From Cyclospora cayetanensis (lineage: Eukaryota; Apicomplexa; Conoidasida; Eucoccidiorida; Eimeriidae): a stretch of DNA of 64,000 bases. Position numbers and translations under genes: made by a program. Positions 34,501-48,500 of the stretch are shown piece after piece (the stretch's first letter is position 1; each line of letters starts with the position of its first letter). The notes beneath the pieces are model-generated. The model made no database searches. It worked only from the letters and a program-made list of their open reading frames with translations, and was not told the origin of the DNA. Where the stretch lies: assembly GCF_002999335.1 (NCBI RefSeq), contig NW_020312646.1, forward strand, positions 124,001 through 188,000. The letters run 5' to 3'.

Positions 34501-37500
34501 TCTCCAACTTCGTGGCGGCTTCTTCTCGTCCTGAACCGCGCAGAAGACTGCTGCTCAGCAGCAACGCATGCAGGGAGGATGCATGCGGCAGTAGGGCTTG
34601 GGGGTGCGGCAGCTGGCTCTTGCGCCGAGCATCCTGCCACTGCTGTTTCTCCTCAAGAAACGTGGCCGTCACATCGAGTCGAGAGGGAGTCTCCGCAAGC
34701 AATAAAAGGTCGAAGGCACGTCCTAGAGACGGCGCCGAACATGCGAAACGTCGACACAGGAGAGATTTTTTCTGCGCTTGGGAGCCTTTCACGGCTGTTC
34801 CTTCACTCTCCCCCTGAACTAAGCTGCCTGAAAATGGCGTCTTCGCTGCTGCTGCTGCTCCCGTGTAGAAGCCTCTTGGCACGCAGACACCCCTGGCCTG
34901 CAACAGCTCACGCAGCAGCCAGCACTGAATCGACTGCATGCGCCGTCCAAAGGCAACAGGCAGAAGAAAACTCCGACCGCTGCACCCCGCAGCAGCCATG
35001 TCTTGCCGCCGTTCCCCCCACCGCTCTTGCTGCCGCTCCGCCGCGATGAAGGGCAGCGAATTTCGCTCGACTGCAGCATCCAGGAGCGTCGAATTCAGGA
35101 AGTGCAGAGGAGCGAGCAGCTCAGCGGAAACGAACTCTGCAGTTGCTCCCGTTTGAGCCGCCAGAGCAACGTCTTCCAATCCCTGCTGCTGCTCTTTGAT
35201 AGCCGCAGCCGTCTTTTGATTGGCTACAAGAAATGCCTGAAGACTTCTTTTTAAGGCCTCTGTCCACAAAGCCAAAGGCTGCCCCACCCCCCGCAGCATT
35301 CGCTGCAACTCGCTGCGAGACGCCTCGCGCTGCCGCTTGCGGAGATGGCTGCCTTTGCGCGTGCTGCTGCGCTCCTGCATTTCCTCCTCTTCCGTCCCGC
35401 CGCTGCAGTGCAGGCACAGCGGCTTGCACCACAGCTCCACAGAGGCCATCCAACACTTGAAGCTCCGCGCAAGTTGCTTGCACTTCTCCGCGTGCCCAGC
35501 CGCCATCTCCACGTCTGCAGGAGCTGCTTCCGAGGAGAGCACCACGTGCAGCCTGTCAGAGATGGCCGTAACCTCCTGCGTGGCTAGCTGCTGCAAGCCA
35601 TCAAAGATGCTCTGCAAAGCCTGCACAGCCATCCCCCCAGTTGGCTGTGGTGGGAAGAGTCGCTGCTCCTGAGCTTCCGCAGCACAAACGGCTGTCAGCA
35701 GACAGGAGAGCGAGCTTCCCCCCTCTGCCACGCAAGTTGAGCACTGCGTATTGCGGAATAATGGCCGCAGACTGCTTTCCCCAGACTCACTCAGCATGAG
35801 CAACCGCTGCGGCAGCAACACAGCCATGCATGCGTGACGCAGAAGGCTCACGAGCTGCTGAAGCAGCTGCGCCAACGGCCTGTTCGGGAGGTTCGCACAG
35901 GCGACTCGAGAAAGTCGTGCAGCAGCATACAGAAGAGACTGGCCATGCGTCGGCGTGGCATGCACATCAAACGCTGCTACGGCTCTTGCTGCTGCTGGAG
36001 GCAGCAAGAAAAACTCTTCCGAGACGTCACGTACGGCGCTGCATACGGCAGCAAGATACTGCGCATGCCCCTGCGAATGAAGCGCCGCCTCTTCCCGGAG
36101 GTACAGAAGAGACTGAAGGCGCTCCCTCAGCTCGCGTTTGCTGGCTGCACTCCACAGGAAGAAGCGGGTAGCTGCCGTCATCAGCGGCAAGCTTCCATCG
36201 AGCATGCGTAGGGAGGCCAGGAAGCTGCTGCTCAAGAAAGAAACCTCACAACTGACAGCGCCGCAGAGCAACTGCACTCCGCAGCAACGCCGGAATCGCT
36301 GCATGGCGTGCCGTCTCACAGCTCCCCGAAGGATGCTCCAGTCGCTGCTGCTCTCCAAGAAAGAATCCGCCGGGAGACTCTTCCTGCCGTTGCTGCTGGT
36401 ACAGGCTGTCTTAGCGCCGCAGTCCTCTGCAACAAGGTTGGTCAGAGAGCAGCAACAGGCAGCTAGCAGATGCAGCAGCACCCAACGCCACAGGGGGGTT
36501 CCGTCGAGCGCCGTAGTGTACTGCCACAGAAAGCACTGAAAAAGCCTCTCTAAACAGACGCTTGGCTCAAGGTGCTCTGCTCCTGCTGGTAGTGTCTTGG
36601 GAGCAGCAGCAGCTGCTGCTGACTTTGCTACTACTGACTCTGCTGCAGATCTCTTCTTCAGCGTTTTTGCGTCCTGTGCAGCAGCAGCAGCGTAGGCACT
36701 CCCCCACCCTTGTAGACAGCGCCAGCTGGCAGCTGCCGCTGCCGCACTCCTGAGGTGTGCCTTGCCTGCGACTTTTCGCGCGAGACTCTGCAAGCCAGCA
36801 AGCCCAAGCATGGCTGTGGCAGTACCATCAAGCCTCTGCTTAAGGTCCTTCACAACAACTCCTGCTGGTGTTTCTTCTGAGGCTTCCGGATGTCTCGAGA
36901 CCACTCCTGGCGAGCGCTGAGGGGAGCGTTCCGAGTCTCCTCTCACCGCGTAGGACGACTGCGACACGGAAGGGGTCTCCAACAAAATCGCGAATGCACT
37001 GAGCGCCTCCTCGTCAGAAAGCAGCTGCAACACAACCTGTATAGCTGCATGCTGCAGTGCCATAAGCTCTGCTACCTCGACGGGAAGACTGCGTCCACCA
37101 GTAGCAGCTCCAGCGAGCAGCAAGCGACATCCGTCCTGCAGCAAGAGAGGGCACAGCCTGGCAGCGGTTCGAGCAGATCCGCTGATTTTCTCACGAACGT
37201 GCCGCAGCTGAAACGCCACGAAGCCTCCCAAAACTTGCAGCGTGGCGCCCGCTGTCTCCAACGTCCCCTCCGCATCCAGTGAGGGCGGCTTCTCAACCGC
37301 CCCCCTAAAGAGTGAAGCTCCCCAGCGCTCTAACAGAGCATCCAGAGTGGCGTTCGAGCGAACCGCGTCTCCCCCACCATGCACCCCGGCAAAACTGAGC
37401 CGAGAGGCGAAGTTCAGCAGCAGTCTTGTGGTCAGATCTTGCAGCAGCAGAGGCTGCCGCCTCTGGCACGCCTGCTCTCTGGCTTCTGAGACAGCGTTGC

Positions 37501-40500
37501 TACGACACCTGCCCCCCCGCGAGTCTGCGTCAGTGCCGCTCGCGTTCGCTGTAATGACAGCTGGCAGAGTCGCCCACGCGGAAATCCCCTGGGCTGCTGC
37601 TACCCCTGCCAAGCCACCTCCGTAGCCAGGAGCATGCACATGCACCTCGCAGCATCGGTTTCGCAAAGCAGCGGAGAGCAAGTGAACCTTGTCAGCGTCG
37701 GCGGTAAAAATCACGCGAAAGCCTCGGTGTGTCTTGACAGTGCGTGCACTCCCCCCTTCCGTAAGCAGCAGAGAACCTCCGTCCTCCAGAAGCGCATTCA
37801 AACGATCCAGGACGGAAGGACTGCAGAGATGAGCGTCTTTCAGCAACAGCCACCGCCCCTCCCGAACTGCTGCCACCAAGGCGCTGTCTATCCACTCGAA
37901 CTGCACTGGCTCCTCCTCGTCTGCTGCGAGCTCTGCAGCTTCTGGAGTGCCAGTCCTTCCACTGGAGGGCAGAGCTCCTCCCCCTTGGCTGCTGCGCCTC
38001 TGCAGTCGGCCAAGTGCACAGCCGTGCTTCAGAAGCTGTCTCGCACGGCGGAGGCGGAAGCGAAGCTCTGGAGACACCCCCCCTTGGGAAGAAGCTGCGC
38101 GTTCTTCAGCCCCCATGCTGCTGCTGCTGCTGTGCAGCAGCAGGAAGCTCTGAGCAGCCTCACAGCCGTCCAGCAGCGCAGCGGTAGCCTCCACGAGCCC
38201 ATGAAGCACGTCGAACTGCTCGTTCTGCGCCGCCTTTTCTTCGCTATACTCCGCTGCTGCAGCGCGATCCTCGGAAGCGTCGACAAGCCTCTCCTCCTGC
38301 GCTATGGCGACAGCATCGCGCAGCCTCTCAAGACCGCCAATTACACGCCGCCGCTGCTCCTCCTTCTCCTCCACTCTTTGGCTGTGCATTTCCACCCGGA
38401 GGGCGCTAGAGAGCGACTGAGCCGCCTCTGCAGCAAGCTGCGCTGCCTTGAGAAGCCGCTGCCGCGGGTGGATCTGCCGATAGAATCCTAGAAGGTCAGA
38501 GGTGTCTATGGAGGGCGCAAGCTGCACCTCGCATACCTCAGACCCCCACGCTGCAGCTAGCCATCGGACGATACTCGTCTTTCCTGCAGCCGCATCATGA
38601 CACACGCACAGCCTCACTTCATGGAGCCTCTACAACCCAGGTGGCAATATTCGCATGCACGCTCGTAAAGCAGAAAATGACGCTTACACTCATCCGAAAG
38701 CACTCCACGCAACACACCAAAGGCCAAACAAAGCGGTCAATGCGCTTCCCAGCTTAGCAGCAAACCCCTCCCTCCCCATCCACCTCCCCTCCCCATCCAC
38801 CTCCCCTCCCCATCCACCTCCCCTCCCCATCCACCTCCCCCTCTCCCAAATACACAATTGCGTAGCCTTACCTCCGCCTCTCTCCCCCGTCAGCAGCACT
38901 GGGAAGCGGGCAATGAGGGCTGCTGCGACAGCAGCAACAAAGCGTCTCTGTGAATGCAGCAACAGACCACATGACCAAACGTCTGGATGCTGCACTTGCT
39001 GCTGCACGTGCTGCTCCTGCTTTCCCCCGTGAGCCTGAGTGCCTCGATCAGTCACGTCTGCTTCTCCCTCTGAAGTCGCCGCTTCCAGCGACATCACCAT
39101 GCCCCCCAAAGATAGTCTGCCGTCCTTCACAAGCACGTCCAGAGGCATAGCACCTCCTGCAATGCCGAAGAAATCCTGCAATGCGACAACCTGCTGCCAC
39201 TCTACTGCAGAATACACCGCTGCAGGGGCCACTCCGGGGCAGAAAAGAGCAGCAGAAACGTCCAGCGCCACTTCTATCTGCTGCTGCTGCCGTTGCTGCT
39301 CCTGCTGCTGCTGCTCCTGCTCCTGCTGCTTCTCTATGGGCATCTTGCATGCCGTGCCTCGCTGGTGCAGCACACCGTCCAGCTGCTCCGTCTGCGAACC
39401 ACCACCCCTAAGCAGCTTAATAACTCTGCAAGGGAAGCAAGCAGCGATCACAGAGGCAGCCGCCTCTACGTCGCTGTGACACCTCAGTCTAGAGAGGACC
39501 GCTAGCGAGAGAGCTGCACGTGGATCTGCCGACGGCAACTGCACGAAGCGCAAGCACACAGACACACATACAGGCACATGTATGCACATACACACACATA
39601 TACATGCACATACATACACATATGCATACATACACATATATACATACACATACATACACATACACATACACACACATACACATATATTTCATGCACATAT
39701 ATACATACACATATACACATATACATACATACACATACACATACATACACATATATACATACACATACATACACATACACATAGACACAAAGGGGTGGTA
39801 CACACACAGACAACGCTGAGAAGTGCACTATTTTTCGTAGACAAGTTTTCGCAGCCTTTGGGAAGACTCTTATGTACGTCTTTTTCTCGACTTTTACTTG
39901 TGTCTTGGCCTATATACACACATATGCCTACGTATCATAGCCCGTTGCACTGCTGCTGCACACTTTCTGCTCAAGTTGTTGCTTTCCGCTAATCTATATC
40001 TAAATGCGCTGACGCTCAGAGCAACAGCCTAAACTACGCAACAGCAGGCACCCTGCCTCCTACCTTGTAGGCAACCAGTTTAATGACGCGCATAGCATCT
40101 CTCAGATTATAGACGGTGTCTCCAAGCCCTTTGAACGGCTGCTCTGAGGCCAAAGATCCAATCAAGCGAATACACCGAACGACACAGGCACTCAGCAGCA
40201 GCCTTTTCTGTCTTTGTTCCCCCTGATCCTGCAGCATCCGCTGCCTTTGGAATCCCACAGATAAGACCCCCGCCCTCTGTGCCTCTTCAGCGCGACGCCG
40301 CTTCTCCTGCTGCTCCTCCCGCTGCACACTAGCCAGGAGCTTGCTGGCAATCGCAATCATGTCTGACTCCTGCATCGCATCCACGCGGATTCTGCAGAAC
40401 CGATTGAGCAGCGACTGCGGGAGGCCCTTCCTCCCCCCTACAGCTTTGCTGCACGAACTTGCTGCACCCCGCCTTGCTGCATTCCCCGCGACGTTGTTAC

Positions 40501-42538
40501 GCCGCAAGTCGCAGTGCTCAGGGAGGCCTAAGAGGTTCAGCAGCTCCTGAGCCTCGTGGCTTCCCTTGCCGTCTGTCTTCTCCCCCCCCCCGCTTGGAGA
40601 CGGTGGATACGCAGAACCTGCTGTGGACGCCACTGACGCATGCGGATTCTGCGTGGCAAACAGCACGAATCCAGGAGGCGCGTATACGGCAGCGCCTTTG
40701 CTGGAAGGCTCCCCTCGATTGCCATCCCCGCTGCCACAAGAATCGGGATCGTCGGGAGTAGGGAGATACACGCAGCGGCGATGATCCAGCAGAGGATTGA
40801 GGCCTTCCAATGTTTGCTGAGGGGCAAGATTCAACTCATCCAACAAAATCCAGTCGCCGACTCGGAGATGCCGTGTCAACACTCCGTCAGTCCACCTAAT
40901 ACACGCAAATATATCACACAGAGATCCATGCATGCACACATATACATACATATATGCATACACGTACACATATACATATGCACAGACGCATATACATATA
41001 CATATACATACACATACACATATATACACATATACATATATACACATATACAGATATATACACACATCTATGCATACACATATACATACACATACACATT
41101 TACATGTACACACATTCATATATACATACACATATACATCATATACACATTTACATACATATACATATACATGTACAGATACATACATAGGGTGACATGC
41201 CAATCAAAGACGTCACATGCCGCAGAGGCACACACCCTCAGTATGGCCTCTCTACCACCCCTGATGGCATGGCATTATATATACATATATATATATATAT
41301 ATACATATGTATGCAACTCCTACAGCTAGTCGCCCAGACTTTGTATGGGCTCCGCACTTCTATCCCCCATGAGGAATATACCTCTATCGAACGGTAAGGC
41401 AGTATCCGAACTGCCAAAGCTGCTTACACGAATGGTGGTTTTTTCTGCTTGGAAAGCAATGTCGCCTCCCCATTTTTCCTCGTCTGCTCGGCCGCTGCCG
41501 CTGCCTCCTCAGGAGGCAACTCCTCAAGTGTATCGCCATCTGACGCAGGAACAAAGCTCCCAAGAAGATCTGCGAGTTCGGTATCTTCGCTCAAGTTGAT
41601 GCGCACAAGCCGCCGACCACAGAGACGCGCCAGCAGACTCACAGTGAACGTCTTGCCTGCTCCGGGAGGCCCCTCCAGCAAGACTGCATGCCTTCCCGAG
41701 CTGCTACTCGCCCCCGTCGCTGCTGCTGCTTGCTGCGGCTGCTGAATCAGCAGCAGACATCGCAGCAACCGACCCAGCGACCTCTGGACGGACGGGGAGT
41801 CCATCACCTGAGGCAGGTGCTGCTCGGGATGTACCCCCTGGTGAAGGTAGCTGCAGCACGCCATTTCTGCAGGACCTCTCTTGAATGCAGCAAGACTAAA
41901 GGGCCCTAAGCGCATATCCAAGACTTCCTCTCCCTCGCAGTCGCTGTCGCTGTCGCCTCGCCGTCGCTTCTGGCGAGCAGTGAAGGCGTCAGCTACCCAT
42001 GCAAAACCGTCCTCTCCGAAGGCTGCACATGTCTCTCGCCAAGAAGGACTCTTATCTTCGATTTCTCGCTCCTCCTGCCCCTCATGCTGCTCCTGATGCG
42101 TCGTAACGCAATGATGCATGCCCAAATCCCTGTACAAGTGGCATGCCTGCGTTTTCAGGAGCAGCAGGACGGCCATGTGCGGCCTTCTTTCTGGATTTTT
42201 CCGCGTCTCTTCCAGCTGCTCCTGAACCTGCTGACGCACAGCAGAGAGATAATGCTGCCCCATTTTAACTGCATGCCCCTTTGTTGCTCTGCACAAGACT
42301 GCCTCCGCCTTCAAATAATCCTCGGCAAGTGCCTCAAGTTGCTGCTCGGAGAGCCGCAAATCTGCACTCACGCCAAGGCCATCCAACAACAACAAGCAAC
42401 CACCATGCAGGAAACCCGACACAGCAAATCTTGCTGCTGCTGCTGCTGATAATGATGATGATGATGATGAAAATGATGACGATGTTGATGATAATGATGA
42501 TAATGATGACGATGTTGATGATAATGATAATGATGATA

Positions 42539-42577
<39 letters not shown>

Positions 42578-45500
42578 CCTCCGCAGCGCATGACGGCAGA
42601 GCGCTTTGCTGTTGCTGCTGCTGCGCAACAGCAGCAGCAACGAACCGCTCAATGAAGGAAATCCAGCAAAACGCATCACGAATAGACAGGGGCTGTTTGA
42701 TATGCTTCCTTGCCCACCGCAGCGACAGTACGAGCCGCTGCGCTAAGAGGACTAAGGGAAGATCTGGAACGAGCCCTTGCTCCTGATGGTGCTTCAGAAG
42801 GAAGCTGAACTCCTGTCGCAGCTGCATCTGCTGCTCCGTGTCTGACGCTTCCATCCCTCCTGCCGCTGCCGCAGCGTGCGGCAGAGACAGTCCTCGCAGA
42901 CAGGTGTGCTGCAAGCGCTGCAGCAGCAGCAAAGCGGCGTCTGGAGCATCAAAGCTGAAGGCAGGCACATAGATCTCCGTGAGACGATTGCGCAAAGCAG
43001 GGGAAAGCTCGCGCTTGCCGAAGTCTCCCCCAGGATTCATTGTCGCAATAAAACGGAAACTCTCTGCAGCCACGACGTCTACTGCACCCGCCTCTGCTGC
43101 TGCCGCTGGTGTCTTCCCCCCCGCAGCAACTGCTGCGGAGGCAGCGGCCTTCCCAGCAGACGGCAGAACGCCGACATCTGGAGTGCAAGCACCCTGCTCC
43201 GTCAAAAGAAGGTGACGTCCATCCTCGAGAACCGAATTGAGCCGCTCCAACACGGCATCCTGACTCAGCGAAGCCTCGTCCAACAGAAAAAGTGCTCCCT
43301 CCCGCATGGCGCGAACAAGAGGACCGTCTTTCCAGCAGAAAAGACGGCGTGTGCAGTTGCTAGCAGAAAGCCACGCCGCACAAAGATCCCGCAGTTGCTG
43401 GGAAAACGCCTGTGTCAGAGCTGCTGCAGTTTCCCTCGTTGCAACGACGTCTTCGCGCGCAGAAGCAGCAGCAGCACAAGCCGCCTCGAGACGCTGCACC
43501 TCTTCTTCTGCATTGGCTACAGCAGCTTCTGCTGCTGCTACTACTGACTCTAGCGTGGTCTGCCTTTCCTCAGCCTGCGCGACAGCTGTTGCCTCAGCAC
43601 CTACAGCACTCACATGGCCCTCTATGTTGAGTGCTGCTGCAGGGGGGGGGGCAGCACTCATTGTAGAAGCCTCCATCGTTTTGCAGTGGCGCTTATGGGC
43701 TGCCTTATCTGTTTCTCCAGCTGGGGTAGAGTCCGCAACGTCTTTTGGCGTTCTCTTTCTGCCCCCCTTGCGCTGTCGCTTGCGGACTGAAGGCGAAGTC
43801 TCAACCTGCTCTTGGCGAGCCGACTCCCCTGCGCTCCTGTGATGGATGCCTTCTGGCGAACGCATCTCCAATTGCTTTTCCAAAGTGCGGGCATGCTCTA
43901 GTTTTGCCTGCAACTCCTGCAGTCGCTCCTTCGCAGTCGCAAGTTGGCTTACAACCTGCGCCTCCTGCTGCGCACTCTCCTCCCTGGCGACGTCGGCGTC
44001 TTTTTGAAACTCTTGAATAGTTAATTTAGCAGCTTTGCGCAGTGCTTTTGAAAACAGTGTTCGGTCCTCTTCTTCAAGCAGCTGCGGATGTTGGGCTGGA
44101 CTGCGAATTCGCGAAGCTCTGAGGCAAATGAGAACGTCTTCTGCAGCTGATTGCAGACGCGTGTGGTGCTGCAGCAGCAGCTCGCACGTGTCATTGCTGC
44201 GCTTCTCGAGTCTTTGCGCATCAATTTTCTTTCCGCCGGCTCCCGCAGACAGCTGCTGCCTCCAGTCCGCTAGCAAGGCGTCCGGAGAAGGCGTATTTTC
44301 CAGAAATTGCAACAGGCACCCTTGCAGAGCGGCAGCGTGCTGCTGCTGCTGCTGCAGCTCTCCTTGATGCACAGGATGCATGCACCCAAGCAGCTCCGAC
44401 GCCTCCATCTGGAGGTGGCAGTTGTATGCATACATCCCACAAGGAGAAAGACGCTGCAACAGCAACTGCTCGAGCTCCATGCCAGGCTTTTCTGGAGGCG
44501 ACTGCTCCTGCTGCGGCTGCAGCGTCCACGCAATCAGCTCGCATACAGCCGTTTTACCGGCACCAGTATCCCCCACCAGCAGGAGATTCTCGGAGGCTGC
44601 CAAGGCGCGCAGTGTGAGCGACAAAAGCCGGAGAGACGCAGAGTTAAAGGAGAAGGGCAGAAATGCTGGTAGCTCAGGAGCAGCAGCTGCTGCTGCCTTC
44701 GCTGCCGCAGCGGCTGTAAGCGCGCGTGTCTCCGCTTCTTTTCGCATCTCGAAGGGGCCATTCTGCAGGCTTGCTGCCTGAGCAGCTGCCGCTGCAGCAG
44801 CTGCAGCAGCTGCAGCAGCGGCCTGCTGCAGCTGCATACACCGTTCCAATTTGGCCTCCAATAGCCGGCGAAACGCTGCTACGTAGGGATCAGCTGCGTA
44901 GTCAACTGCGAGCTTCTTTGGCTTGGCAGCTGTAGATTTAAGACAGTGTTTCTCCAGAGACTCCCTCACAATAGCCCTTTCCTCCTCATTACGAAGCCTC
45001 TCCGCGACAAGCATCCATCCCTCTAATGCAACTTCCTCTAATGACGTAGGCGAGAACTCCCGAACCTGCTGCTGCTGCTGCTGCTGCTGGAGGAAGTGCT
45101 GAAAGGGGGAGTTCCCCACGCGTCTTCCCCATCGGATGAGATCTCGGATGGTCATAAAGCCGTGCGATCCAAAGAATACCTGCATGCATGCGCATACAGT
45201 AGACAGAGGCGGGGATGGCAGCGAACAGCTGTACAGACGGCACACTCCGCAAGCTCTTTCCGAGAAGCGCAATCGAATTTGGTCATGAGGTTCACAAGCC
45301 TCTCTTCACGCCCTCCCCCTCCAAAAGAACCTTGCGACTCTCAAAATCGCCATATAAACACAAATGTCTGCCCCCACGCAGATTCCCCCTGAACGGTAAC
45401 ACCGAACCATTGGAATACTTGGAGTGCAGCCCTATCTGGGTGTGCAGTGCAATGCGCCTTCTTCCCCCAGGTGCCAGGCTGCTGCTAAGCCGCGTCGCAG

Positions 45501-48500
45501 CCCGGATTTCCACCTCCCGCTCGTCGAAGGCAGGCAACAGGTTCGCCCGTGCGGTGTACAGACACCGGAAAGCGGAGACACGGCAAAGCTTACCGAGCTG
45601 TTAGACCGTCGCCGTTGCAGATCCTTGTACACATTCAACATTGGCTCCGCGCGGGATGCCGGCAGCTTGCAGCGGCTCATGAGGATCAGCCGTAAATCCT
45701 GAATGTCAAGCTCTTCGAGTTGCAACTGTAGAAATCTGTTGGCCAAAGCCTTGCTGAGAGCCTTTCTGCCCCCATACACTCCAAGACCCGCAGGATTTTG
45801 CGTGCCAAAGAGCTGAAAGTCGGGGTGTGCCTTGATAACGGAGCCGGTTGGAGGCAGCAGCAGTTCTCTGTTGCTGTCCAGTAGCCGGTTCAGAGCTGCA
45901 TCGTCATAAAAAGGCAGACGGACGCAGCAAGAGCACCACCAAAAAAGCCGGGTAAAACGCATGGCTACCCTCCCGCTCCGCTTCCTCCATTCCCCCCACA
46001 CTAGAAGAAACGCGGTCTTCATGATCCCCTGCCAACAGCCGCCAACTCCCCCTACGGCGAGGTACACACGCGATCCTGTCCGATGCGCAGCGGGGGGGCA
46101 AAGCGAAACATCGGCGAAGAATTAGACGCTGCTTCTGCGCCTCCGTGCCGCGAACTCACCCTCAAGAACTTCGGAAGGCGCAAGATTAAGCTCGTCGATC
46201 AACACCCACCAGCCGTGACGGACGGCGAGCGCGAGGGGCCCCTCAGTGAAGACCAGCTGCCCACTCGCATTCGGCGCGTAGGAACCGACATACTCCTGGA
46301 TATCCGTGTGCTCGTGGTTGTTGATGCGCACACACTTGTGCCCCGTAGCAGCCGCAAGGAAAGACACCAGGGAAGTCTTCCCGCAAGACGTTGGGCCTTC
46401 AAGCAACAACGCACACCTGCTGCCGCTCAGCAGCCGCACCACCCGCCGTAGATACACCGCAGCCCTAGGCGTTGCCACGAAGCTTCGCTTCAGAGCGGAC
46501 ACGTCGATGGATTCAGGCCCTGCACGCAATCGTAACCTCGTCATTTCGGAGCACCCCGAATTCAAAACAACCCCAAAGGCGACCGCTCTCCGCTTCTCTG
46601 CATAGCTGTGCAGAAAGCAGTCAGTTTCGTGCTTCGGCTACGCTTCTCAAGCAGCTACAGGAAGATCCCTTGAATCCCCTATGGGGCATCGCACCTCTGC
46701 GAATGAGGAATCCCTCCAGTGACACGTACGGCTGCTCTCCCGATATCGGAGGCAACAGCTGCAACTGAACCTCCGAAGAGGCCACTACAGCCCCCTTGCC
46801 TTTGACAGGCATCCCTGAAGCGCCAGCACTGCGGTCAGCTCCTGACGCCGCAGCTCCTAGCTGCCCAGGCACACGGAACGCCTTTGCTAGTACAGCCTCC
46901 ACAGTAGCCGCACTGGTGGGATTTAAAGAAGAACCAAAGAGGGCGGAGAAACCCTCTCTCAGCGCTAGGCGCAGCTGCAGCGGCCGAACTCGACGCTGCG
47001 CTACCGCCTCCGCATGCATGAGAGCTCGCGAGAGAGTCCTTAGGGAGTAACAGGGGGTCTTGTTGTTGCCGCCTAGGAGCTGGCCGGCCTCCGCAAGACA
47101 GCGAAGGTGGAGGTACACCTCAGCCACAAGCCGGGAAGGCGGATCCGCACTCAAAGAACGCAGATGGGCATCCGCAATCACGGTTATGTCCTCCAACCCG
47201 TCTGTTTCGTCAACATACAACTCGGTGAACCGCTGACGCACCTCAGGAGGCAGTTCACGTTTTCCTACTGCGCCGGCACCGTCCTGCGCCGACTGCCTAC
47301 CTGCAGACTGCTGCTGCTTCCGTTTGCCGTTTTCGTCATGACCAACGGTGGCCGTGGGTAGAAGTTGTTCATCCTCCTCGAAAGACAGCTTGCGTTCCGA
47401 CAATCGCAGAGGCGGGGGCAAGGTTGGGGGGTTCATGCACGCGAATACACGGAAATCGGGGTGTCTGTACACCTGGCGTGGTTTGCCTCCTTCCAGCACC
47501 AAGAGGGGTTGATCCGGATCATCGAGCAGTCCTAAAAGCCGCTGCAAGATGTCTGGAGGCGCCAGATTGATCTCATCGAGAAGCAGCCACTTGCCGGTCC
47601 GCACAGCCTCCACAAGGGGCCCCTCTGTGAACGCAAAGTGCAGCTGGCACCGTGGGCGCCGCCGGGGGGCCCCCTTAGCAGCAGCAGGAGAGGCTTGGGT
47701 GCATGCAGCGGACTGAGCTCCTCCGACTGGCATTAAGAAGTCACGCAAGCCACAGGCCTCCACTAGGGAGTCGAAGTTGCGCGGATCAGAGGCACTGCAG
47801 TCTCCGAAGGCTGGATCTTCTAGGAGAGCTGACAAGGAGCCTTGTAAATCCCTACAGCGAGCAAGGAGCTCCCCGGATGTTACGTGTTTCTTTTGTTGTT
47901 TCTCCGATGGTCGCACCGCGGGCAGTAAATCGCCTCGCTTCCGCAGGAGGTGCAGAAGCGCATTGTTTGCAGCCCATGCAAGCTTCAAAAGTGCCATGTA
48001 GGATTCACGCTGCAGGAGCCGAGACCCCTTCTGTGACACTAGGGCAATCATCTTTTGGGCGCTTTCTATGAGATTGTCTGTACTTTTCTTCCTTCGGCTG
48101 TCTCCCTTCGAGCCGTCGCCAGTGCTTTCCCCATCTTCTGCCGAGTGCGGCAACTCCGTAATGCCCAGCATCTCCTCAGCAACTCGAAGCAGCTGCCCCC
48201 ATAGAGTGGCTGCCTCGTGGGGTGGATGTCTCGGCACCCACCGTCCAATGAGATCCTCGCTCTCGCTCTGTTGGTGCAAATTTACGACGGTCAACTCTAC
48301 GCCAACACGAGCAGCAATAAACGAAACTATGAAGGTTTTGCCTGCCCCTGTGTCACCCACAAACAAGAGAGGCTCCCCGCACTGCAATGCGCCTCCGGCC
48401 TGCTGCAAGAGGCGTAGCTGCTGACCTGTCAGCCACTCCGTTCCAGCCAGCTTAGGATCGCTTTCTCCGACACTATTAGAAGGCGAGTCTGCTGCCGCTG

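Larger units (their letters stand above)
25974..37300 (-). other. MDN1: Midasin segment: linker/stalk
   Basis: This covers most of the 6.1-kb exon plus exons 32270-31849, 31635-30474, 30214-28553 and 28424-25974. It is Ala/Gln/Leu-rich helical sequence with weak conservation, as expected for the Rea1 stem. Recognisable near its end are LRACVVCFRSVHKTHVQLAK (like the midasin LHKSVSKL block) and the GTGLGEGEG motif that opens the acidic domain. Confidence 0.8.
40064..45179 (-). other. MDN1: Midasin segment: AAA4-AAA5
   Basis: AAA4 has Walker A GDTGAGKTA (about 44548-44580) and Walker B LFLLDEASLSQDAVLERLNS (about 43270-43292). About 415 residues lie between them, including a probable coiled coil (AKERLQELQAKLEHARTLEK) and a basic RKRQRKGGRKR patch. 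A poly-Ser tract (42430-42578) follows. AAA5 has GPPGAGKTF (about 41649-41672), and across intron 5 VWTDGVLTRHLRVGDWILLDELNLAP. The exon ends in NLRDAMRVIKLV, like the midasin 'FNLRD' helix after AAA5. Confidence 0.92.
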
